Of a stretch of 5,121 nt of DNA, positions 1-5,121 are shown in pieces. Source of the DNA: Comamonadaceae bacterium (GTDB taxonomy: Bacteria; Pseudomonadota; Gammaproteobacteria; Burkholderiales; Burkholderiaceae_C); NCBI GenBank assembly GCA_947461325.1, contig CANHLD010000135.1:1-5121 (forward strand), read 5' to 3'. Position 1 is the first letter of the stretch. Each line of letters starts with the position of its first letter. Both the position numbers and the translations under genes were made by a program. The notes under the pieces are model-generated. The model had not been told where the DNA came from, made no database searches, and saw nothing but the letters and a program-made list of their open reading frames with translations.

Positions 1-1
1 G

Positions 2-1003
2 GGTCACGGCGTAGACAATGCAGGCATTGTTCACCACAGCATTGAACTGGTGTTCAAAAACACGCGACATGCGATTGATGTGACCGGTCTCACCAAAGGC
101 AAAGTGGTCACCGCCTATGGACAAACCGAACTGACCCGCGACCTGATGGAGCACCGCAGCCAACTCGGTTTGCCCACCGTCTATGAAGCAACTGACGTGC
201 AATTGCACGACTTTGACAGCGCACATCCGACGGTCACATACAACAAAGACGGCTTCATCCATACATTGCAGTGCGACTTCATCGCCGGATGCGACGGGTT
301 TCACGGTGTGGCGCGAGCCAGCGTGCCCAAGGGTGCGATCACCGAATATGAAAAGGTGTATCCGTTCGCATGGTTGGGCGTGCTGGCCGATGTGCCGCCT
401 GTTTCCAGTCACGCCATCGTGTATGCCAACAGCGACCGCGGCTTTGCGCTGTGCTCTATGCGCAGCATGACGCGCAGCCGTTATTACGTGCAGTGCCCGA
501 ACAGCGACAAAGTGGAAGATTGGAGCGATCAACGCTTTTGGGACGAGATACGCAAGCGTCTGGACCCGGACATGGCTGAACGCATGCAGACCGGGCCATC
601 CATAGAAAAAAGCTTGGCGCCGCTGCGCAGCTTTGTGGCAGAGCCCATGCGGTTTGGAAGATTGTTTTTAGCGGGCGATGCAGCGCATATCGTGCCGCCC
701 ACAGGAGCCAAGGGCTTGAACCTGGCCGCTGGCGATGTTAAGTATTTGAGCAGTGCGTTGATTGAGCACTATCAGGAAAAAAGCGATGCAGGTATTGACA
801 CTTACTCGCAACGCGCACTCGCACGTATATGGCGCGCCGAGCGTTTTTCGTGGTGGCTGACTACGTTGATGCACCAATTTCCGGAGAGCGGCGCCTTCGG
901 CCAGCGGATGCAAGAAGCCGAGTTGGATTACTTGGTGCATAGCCAAGCCTTGTCTACTTCCTTGGCAGAAAATTATGTGGGTTTGCCGTTGGACTTTGGA
1001 TAG
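2..1003 (+). CDS. pobA: 4-hydroxybenzoate 3-monooxygenase (PobA), 5' end missing
   Basis: This is a cytoplasmic FAD- and NAD(P)H-dependent aromatic hydroxylase that converts 4-hydroxybenzoate plus O2 to protocatechuate. The frame is open from base 2, so the start lies off the left edge. The 333 visible residues align to about residue 62 through the end of the 394-residue Pseudomonas enzyme, recalled from memory. Seen in the sequence: YGQTELTRDLME near the start (family Gln102 region); the CDG motif in IAGCDGFHG (family Asp159-Gly160), which contacts FAD and NADPH; SMRSMTRSRYYVQ, which carries the family substrate-binding Ser212, Arg214, Arg220 and Tyr222; a Tyr matching Tyr201; GRLFLAGDAAHIVPPTGAKG, the FAD ribityl-binding GD motif with Pro293 and Lys297; and ENYVGLP with Tyr385 near the C-terminus. 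All key residues visible are intact, so the enzyme is probably active. A GTG at 50 is an internal codon, not the start. The next gene follows after 47 bases on the same strand. No regulator such as PobR is visible; it could lie upstream. Confidence 0.96.
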   Translation, partial: GHGVDNAGIVHHSIELVFKNTRHAIDVTGLTKGKVVTAYGQTELTRDLMEHRSQLGLPTVYEATDVQLHDFDSAHPTVTYNKDGFIHTLQCDFIAGCDGFHGVARASVPKGAITEYEKVYPFAWLGVLADVPPVSSHAIVYANSDRGFALCSMRSMTRSRYYVQCPNSDKVEDWSDQRFWDEIRKRLDPDMAERMQTGPSIEKSLAPLRSFVAEPMRFGRLFLAGDAAHIVPPTGAKGLNLAAGDVKYLSSALIEHYQEKSDAGIDTYSQRALARIWRAERFSWWLTTLMHQFPESGAFGQRMQEAELDYLVHSQALSTSLAENYVGLPLDFG

Positions 1004-1050
1004 CATTTTTTTGTTGTAACTTATTGAAATCACCCTTGAGCACTTTGCCC

Positions 1051-1980
1051 ATGTCCTCACCACATACATTCACCCCCTCCGACACCAGTCTGCGCGGCGT
1101 TCGTGTCTTAAGCGTGGCGCTCAACCTGCCCGGCCCCGCCGCTCTCATGCGTTTGGCTGACATGGGTGCCGCTTGCACCAAGCTAGAACCTTTACCTCCG
1201 CCCAGTTTTCCTAAGGGCAGCACCATCGACCCCATGGGTCTTTATGCGCCGCATGCTTACGCGCAATTGCATTCGGGCGTGAAAGTGGTGCAAGCCGATT
1301 TGAAATCTGACAAAGGACAAGCGCGCCTTCACGCACTGTTGTCCAAAGCCGATGTGCTGATCACTTCCTTCAGACCCTCTGCGTTGAAAAAACTGGGCAT
1401 GGATTGGGCTACGTTGCATGCCAAATTTCCTGCGTTGATACAGGTCAGCATCGTTGGCGCCAAAGGCGCTGGCGCTGAAATTCCCGGACACGATTTGACT
1501 TACCTCGCGGCTCACGGCTTGGTGAATGGTTTGAATTTGCCTGCCACTTTGTTTGCAGACATGGCGGGCTCATCGCTGGCAGTTGAAGCTGTTTTGAAAG
1601 CGCTGTGGCAGCGTGCAAGGCCCGGGCGCACGCACGGCAAAGGCGTGTTTCACGAAGTGGCTTTGGAAGACGCAGCAGCTTATCTGGCATTACCGCGTCA
1701 TTGGGGGTTGACCTTGCCCAAAGGCAGTGTCGGCGGTGCACATGCAGGGTACGCCGTTTATGCGTGCATCAAAGGACGTGTGGCCGTGGCCGCGCTTGAG
1801 CCGCATTTCGCAGCGCGATTGGCCGAAGTGGCAGGCATCAAGGCCGCGAAACCCGGCCAAGATGTGATGCTGCTGCCCTCTACACGATTGAAGCTGAGTG
1901 AATTTTTTGCAGGCCTCACGCGCAAACAAATCGATACGCTGGCCACTGCACACGACTTGCCCTTGTTGACAATGCCTTAA
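1051..1980 (+). CDS. Short CaiB/BaiF (family III) CoA-transferase or AMACR-like acyl-CoA racemase
   Basis: The 309-residue product belongs to the CaiB/BaiF family, whose members move CoA between acids or epimerise 2-methylacyl-CoA esters in the cytoplasm. Seen: an N-terminal beta-alpha segment LRGVRVLSVALNLPGPAAL (about 14-32) with MGAACTKLEP (about 37-46); ADLKSDKGQARL (about 82-93); ADVLITSFRPSALKKLGM, a version of the family's ENFRPG region (about 100-117); GHDLTY with His147; FADMAG with Asp170; and AALEPHF with Glu250. These match the GHD, ADF and EPQF motifs of AMACR and mycobacterial MCR, where His126, Asp156 and Glu241 are catalytic, so racemase/epimerase is somewhat favoured over transferase. 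Family members are usually about 360-400 residues. This one stops at DLPLLTMP, near the family's Asp-Val-Pro segment, and lacks the usual last 50-70 residues. The ATG at 1051 is preferred over an in-frame TTG at 1024 because TTGAG sits at a plausible ribosome-binding distance and the TTG has none. Probably cotranscribed with pobA. Substrate unknown. Confidence 0.85.
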   Translation: MSSPHTFTPSDTSLRGVRVLSVALNLPGPAALMRLADMGAACTKLEPLPPPSFPKGSTIDPMGLYAPHAYAQLHSGVKVVQADLKSDKGQARLHALLSKADVLITSFRPSALKKLGMDWATLHAKFPALIQVSIVGAKGAGAEIPGHDLTYLAAHGLVNGLNLPATLFADMAGSSLAVEAVLKALWQRARPGRTHGKGVFHEVALEDAAAYLALPRHWGLTLPKGSVGGAHAGYAVYACIKGRVAVAALEPHFAARLAEVAGIKAAKPGQDVMLLPSTRLKLSEFFAGLTRKQIDTLATAHDLPLLTMP

Positions 1981-1996
1981 CTCAATCGTGAGTTTT
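1979..1996 (+). terminator. Weak terminator-like hairpin after the racemase-like gene
   Basis: AACTCA and TGAGTT form a perfect 6-bp stem around the loop ATCG. The stem begins within the last two bases of the stop codon and runs into TTTT, of which only two T residues lie beyond the stem, followed by CC. The stem is AT-rich and the T run is short. Its position just at the end of the gene is suggestive, but efficiency would be low. Confidence 0.25.
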
Positions 1997-2026
1997 CCAT
2001 CAGCCGCCTTGCAATTGAACAACAGG

Positions 2027-2049
2027 AAAAACTAGGCTTCACTCAAGCC
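2027..2049 (-). terminator. Candidate intrinsic terminator of ygiQ
   Basis: Read on the - strand, GGCTT and AAGCC form a perfect 5-bp stem around a 5-base loop (2035-2049), followed after TAG by five T residues (2027-2031). It lies about 30 bases beyond the ygiQ stop, in the gap between the converging genes, which is where a terminator is expected. The stem is short, so the call is tentative. Confidence 0.4.
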
Positions 2050-2077
2050 GTTCGCTTATTGGACTGATGCGCCAAAG

Positions 2078-4474
2078 TCACTTCTTTTTTCTTGGCGGCA
2101 ACCCAGTGTGCTGGGTCAGTATTTTTCCAGGCGCGGCTTTCACTCTTCCAGTAGTGACAGGTGAGGTTTTAGCTGTCGCAGCAGTGCTGTTTTTGCGCCT
2201 GCTGCTGGTATAGCCTTCGGTATTCAGCGGCTGAAAACGCGGTATCAAATGTTGCTTGCCATTGCCAATCAAATCGGCATGACCCATGGCTTTGAGCGCT
2301 TCACGCAACAGCGGCCAATTGTTCGGGTCGTGGTAGCGCAAAAACGCTTTGTGTAAGCGGCGGCGTTTGTCACCGCGCACGATGTCCACCGCTTCGCTGT
2401 CACGCCCTACCCGCTTGAGCGGGTTTTTGCCCGAGTGGTACATGGCTGTCGCTGTGGCCATGGGGCTGGGGTAAAAGGTTTGCACTTGGTCGGCGCGAAA
2501 GCCGTTTTTCTTCAACCACACGGCCAAATGCATCATGTCTTCATCGCGGGTACCAGGATGGGCGGCGATGAAATAAGGAATGAGGTATTGCTTCTTGCCC
2601 GCCTCGGCGCTGTACTTGTCAAACATCTGCTTGAAGCGTTCGTAGCTGCCAATGCCCGGCTTCATCATCATCGACAAGGGGCTGCCTTCGGTGTGCTCGG
2701 GCGCGATCTTCAAATAACCGCCGACGTGGTGCGTCACCAGCTCTTTCACGTACTCGGGGCTTTCCACCGCCAAGTCATAGCGCAAGCCCGAGCCAATGAG
2801 GATTTTTTTCACGCCACGCAGCGCACGCGCTTTACGGTAGAGCTGTATCAACGGTGCGTGGCTGGTGTTCAGGTTTTGGCAAATACCGGGAAATACACAA
2901 CTAGGTTTGCGACACGCGGCTTCAATTTCAGGTGTTTTGCAACCGATGCGGTACATGTTGGCGGTGGGTCCGCCCAAGTCACTGACCACGCCGGTAAAGC
3001 CCGGCACTTTGTCGCGAATGTCTTCAATCTCGCGAAGGATGGATTCTTCACTGCGACTTTGGATGATGCGGCCTTCGTGCTCGGTGATGGAGCAAAACGT
3101 ACAACCGCCAAAACAGCCGCGCATGATGTTGACGCTGAAGCGGATCATCTCCCACGCGGGAATTTTCGTCTCCGCATCGTGACCGCCCTTGGCGTCCGCG
3201 TACACCGGGTGCGGGCTGCGCGCATAAGGCAGATCAAACACATGGTCCATCTCGGCGGTGGTCAGCGGAATAGGCGGCGGGTTGATCCACACATCGCGCG
3301 CGGTGCGCCCTTCGCCGTGCGATTGCACCAAAGCACGCGCATTACCGGGGTTGGTTTCCAGATGCAACACACGGTTGGCATGCGCATAGAGCACCGGGTC
3401 GGATTTGATTTGCTCGTAAGACGGCAAACGAATGACTGAACGCTCGCGCGGCGGCACTTTGAGTTTGCCTTTGCCTTGCAGCGCGGGGTTGGGCACGAAT
3501 TGCAAAGGCGAGGTGGTGAAACCAGGACTTTGAGAGGTTGCTTTTTTTCCGTCAACTGTCGCTGACGCAGCAGGCCGTTTCACCAAAGCTTTAACGTCTT
3601 TACTGACTTGCAAAGTAGCCGCATCTGCCACCGCCTGCGCCTCGTCTTCACGCGCACAGGTTTCGCCTTGCGCCTTGGCCTGATCGCTGACCATCAAATA
3701 CGGGTTCACATGGGCTTCTATACGCCCGGGCGTGTCGACTTCAGTGGAATCAATTTCAAACCAATCGGCGGGCGTTTCGCGCACCAGAAAAGCTGTGCCG
3801 CGCACATCGGTGATTTGCGTGATGGGCTCTTTGGCAGCGATGCGGTGCGCCACTTCCACCAGTGCGCGTTCGGCGTTGCCGTACAGCAGCAAATCGGCTT
3901 TGGCATCTATCAAGATGGAACGACGTACTTTGTCTTGCCAATAGTCGTAATGCGCAATGCGCCGCAACGAGGCCTCGATACCGCCGATGATGATGGGTAC
4001 GGATGAATAGGCTTCACGACAACGCTGGCTGTAGACCAACACGCTGCGGTCTGGGCGCTTGCCGCCAACGCCGCCTGGGGTGTAGGCATCATCGCTTCTG
4101 ATTTTTCGGTCCGCGGTATAGCGGTTGATCATGGAATCCATGTTGCCTGCGGTCACGCCGAAAAACAAATTGGGTTGACCTAATGCTTGGAAAGGCTCGG
4201 CGCTGTTCCATTCGGGCTGGGCAATGATGCCGACGCGAAAGCCTTGCGCCTCCAACATGCGACCGATGACGGCCATGCCAAAACTCGGGTGGTCCACATA
4301 CGCGTCGCCGGTGACCAAAATAATGTCGCAACTGTCCCAACCGAGTTGCGACATTTCAGCGCGGCTCATGGGCAAAAACGGCGCTGTGCCGAAACGTGCC
4401 GCCCAATACTTGCGGTAACTGGTCAGGGGTTTGGCAGCGCGATTGAAAAAGGAGACGTCTATGGGGGCGTTCAT
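2078..4474 (-). CDS. ygiQ: YgiQ family radical SAM protein
   Basis: This is a complete 798-residue member of the YgiQ (UPF0313) family; E. coli YgiQ is about 739 residues. The reaction and substrate are not established. Seen: an N-terminal Radical_SAM_N_2-type region (about 10-260) with LGWDSCDIILVTGDAYVDHP and GGIEASLRRIAHYDYW; a low-complexity Ala/Lys/Ser-rich stretch (about 265-345); the radical SAM core with CFGGCTFC (Cys454, Cys458, Cys461), the CxxxCxxC site that binds the SAM-linked 4Fe-4S cluster; a second cysteine set (Cys512, Cys521, Cys526, Cys532); GGYLKIAPEHTE and YLIPYFIAAHPGTRDEDM; then a DUF3362-like C-terminal part with FYPSPMATATAMYHSGKNPL and a basic tail ending PPRKKK. The ATG at 4474 is preceded by CAAGGG (4478-4483), a good ribosome-binding sequence though only about 3 bases from the start codon, and it begins the conserved N-terminus. 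The protein is expected to be cytoplasmic, as no signal peptide is seen. It converges on the pobA-racemase pair. Confidence 0.95.
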   Translation of the reverse strand: MNAPIDVSFFNRAAKPLTSYRKYWAARFGTAPFLPMSRAEMSQLGWDSCDIILVTGDAYVDHPSFGMAVIGRMLEAQGFRVGIIAQPEWNSAEPFQALGQPNLFFGVTAGNMDSMINRYTADRKIRSDDAYTPGGVGGKRPDRSVLVYSQRCREAYSSVPIIIGGIEASLRRIAHYDYWQDKVRRSILIDAKADLLLYGNAERALVEVAHRIAAKEPITQITDVRGTAFLVRETPADWFEIDSTEVDTPGRIEAHVNPYLMVSDQAKAQGETCAREDEAQAVADAATLQVSKDVKALVKRPAASATVDGKKATSQSPGFTTSPLQFVPNPALQGKGKLKVPPRERSVIRLPSYEQIKSDPVLYAHANRVLHLETNPGNARALVQSHGEGRTARDVWINPPPIPLTTAEMDHVFDLPYARSPHPVYADAKGGHDAETKIPAWEMIRFSVNIMRGCFGGCTFCSITEHEGRIIQSRSEESILREIEDIRDKVPGFTGVVSDLGGPTANMYRIGCKTPEIEAACRKPSCVFPGICQNLNTSHAPLIQLYRKARALRGVKKILIGSGLRYDLAVESPEYVKELVTHHVGGYLKIAPEHTEGSPLSMMMKPGIGSYERFKQMFDKYSAEAGKKQYLIPYFIAAHPGTRDEDMMHLAVWLKKNGFRADQVQTFYPSPMATATAMYHSGKNPLKRVGRDSEAVDIVRGDKRRRLHKAFLRYHDPNNWPLLREALKAMGHADLIGNGKQHLIPRFQPLNTEGYTSSRRKNSTAATAKTSPVTTGRVKAAPGKILTQHTGLPPRKKK

Positions 4475-4522
4475 TAGCCCTTGATTCTAGGCGGTATGGT
4501 GTTTTTATCCTCTGTGCACGGC

Positions 4523-4544
4523 CATTGCCGCATTTATTGCAATG
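4523..4544. repeat. 6-bp inverted repeat upstream of ygiQ
   Basis: CATTGC (4523-4528) and GCAATG (4539-4544) form a perfect inverted repeat with a 10-base spacer, centred about 59 bases before the ygiQ start in the 89-base gap between the two - strand genes. It overlaps an alternative pairing, GCATT with AATGC (4530-4545). No T run follows it, so it is not an obvious terminator. It could be an operator half-site pair or chance. A TAGAAT -10-like box (4484-4489, - strand) lies nearer the gene without a good -35, so no promoter is called. Confidence 0.25.
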
Positions 4545-4563
4545 CTATTGAGAAAAACAGGTT

Positions 4564-5121
4564 TTAGAACTGCCATTGGTATTTAAGTTCATAGTATTTG
4601 CCGGGCTGCGTATCCAAGTGAGGACGGTCAATCCATGCGGTCAAGTTGGGACACCAATATTGCCTGTCATACGCATCAAGGCAGGGACGCTCGGTGACTT
4701 TGCCACCGAACCATTGCCCCCAAGAAACACTCAAGCTGTTTGCTTTGTCAATCTCAATGGTTTTGGCCAAGCCTATGAAAGTCGAGGGGGCGACGCTTAA
4801 TTTGTCTGCTTGCATGCCGGAGTCATAACCAAACGAGATCAACCACTGCGTGAATGGCTCCATGTAATTCGCAATCCATCGGTATCGCGTATTTTTTGGC
4901 GTATAAAACGGTGTCAACGGGTAAGCAATACTGTCGTCGTATGCAGAATACGCCGTGCGTGGCACGCTTAAAAAACTCCTGCCCGTGCTTTGCGTGAAGT
5001 TGCCGTTTTCTTTCATCAGATACAAATCACTCAGCACAGGATATCGAACAAGCGCAGGTTCTGCGCGCGCCATCATCAGCAAGCGCTGCACGGTCTGTCT
5101 GTGCTCGTCTTCTGAGGCGAA
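4564..5121 (-). CDS. Unrecognised protein, probable outer-membrane beta-barrel C-terminus (5' end missing)
   Basis: The frame is open to the right edge, so the start lies outside the window; 185 C-terminal residues are visible. I do not recognise the family. The first part (about 1-75) has a charged helical stretch with RLLMMARAEPALV, then YPVLSDLYLM and an aromatic, Pro-rich region. From about 78 onward it alternates polar and hydrophobic/aromatic residues in four likely beta strands (about 78-99, 110-124, 128-144 and 175-185), separated by short polar turns. It ends YYELKYQWQF. A last strand with a C-terminal Phe is the signal recognised by the BAM complex on outer-membrane proteins. Cys147 and Cys157 sit in the loop before the last strand and could form a disulfide in the periplasm or outside the cell. 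The GTG at 5091 is in frame, but coding continues upstream of it, so it is probably not the start. The stop is 89 bases before ygiQ on the same strand; cotranscription is possible but not shown. Confidence 0.7.
   Translation of the reverse strand, partial: FASEDEHRQTVQRLLMMARAEPALVRYPVLSDLYLMKENGNFTQSTGRSFLSVPRTAYSAYDDSIAYPLTPFYTPKNTRYRWIANYMEPFTQWLISFGYDSGMQADKLSVAPSTFIGLAKTIEIDKANSLSVSWGQWFGGKVTERPCLDAYDRQYWCPNLTAWIDRPHLDTQPGKYYELKYQWQF

Noticed and set aside
50..52. GTG as a start for the pobA-like frame
   Set aside because: Coding with good PobA similarity continues upstream to the window edge (including HHSIELVF), so this is an internal Val codon.
1006..1012. Run of seven T residues after the pobA stop, as a possible terminator
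   Set aside because: No convincing hairpin lies just before it, and the next gene starts within 50 bases.
1024..1026. TTG as the start of the racemase-like gene
   Set aside because: No ribosome-binding sequence precedes it, and the extra nine residues match nothing conserved. The ATG at 1051 is better placed.
668..1235. Overlapping - strand open frames around the end of pobA and the start of the next gene
   Set aside because: They are antisense to two well-supported genes and show no recognisable domain or credible start signal.
2435..3439. Long open + strand frame of 334 codons
   Set aside because: It lies fully antisense to the strongly conserved ygiQ, is rich in His/Arg/Val as expected for a shadow frame, and shows no family motif.
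4475..4563. A sigma70 promoter or terminator between the barrel-like gene and ygiQ
   Set aside because: TAGAAT and GATAAA boxes occur on the - strand without a matching -35, and the inverted repeat has no following T run, so neither can be called.

Overview
The window looks like chromosomal DNA from a betaproteobacterium, probably Burkholderiales (Comamonadaceae-like). This rests on close similarity to well-known proteobacterial proteins, a moderate GC content, and a long YgiQ with an alanine/lysine-rich insertion. The taxonomic call is an inference from memory of these families, not a search result. No mobile element, CRISPR array, tRNA or rRNA was seen.

Layout. On the + strand, the window opens inside a 4-hydroxybenzoate 3-monooxygenase gene (pobA; about the first 61 residues lie off the left edge). 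Forty-seven bases later comes a short CaiB/BaiF-type (family III) CoA-transferase/racemase gene, most similar to alpha-methylacyl-CoA racemase (AMACR). The tight same-strand spacing suggests one transcript. On the - strand, facing this pair, lies a complete 798-residue YgiQ-type radical SAM protein. Upstream of it on the same strand is the 3' part of a gene for an unrecognised protein with a C-terminal beta-rich segment ending in phenylalanine, as in outer-membrane barrels. The two gene pairs converge at about 1981-2077, where a small hairpin followed by a T run (read on the - strand) may end ygiQ transcription.

Function. PobA hydroxylates 4-hydroxybenzoate to protocatechuate, the entry to protocatechuate ring cleavage. 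The AMACR-like neighbour keeps the expected His, Asp and Glu motifs but lacks roughly the last 50-70 residues of the family. Its substrate is unknown, and a link to aromatic or acyl-CoA catabolism is a guess from context. YgiQ is a conserved radical SAM protein of unknown substrate. Nothing links the - strand genes functionally to the pobA pair.

Overall this is mostly ordinary core or catabolic sequence. I found no convincing undescribed multi-gene system. The points worth a second look are the shortened racemase-like protein, a second cysteine set and a variable insertion in YgiQ, and the unrecognised membrane-barrel-like protein.
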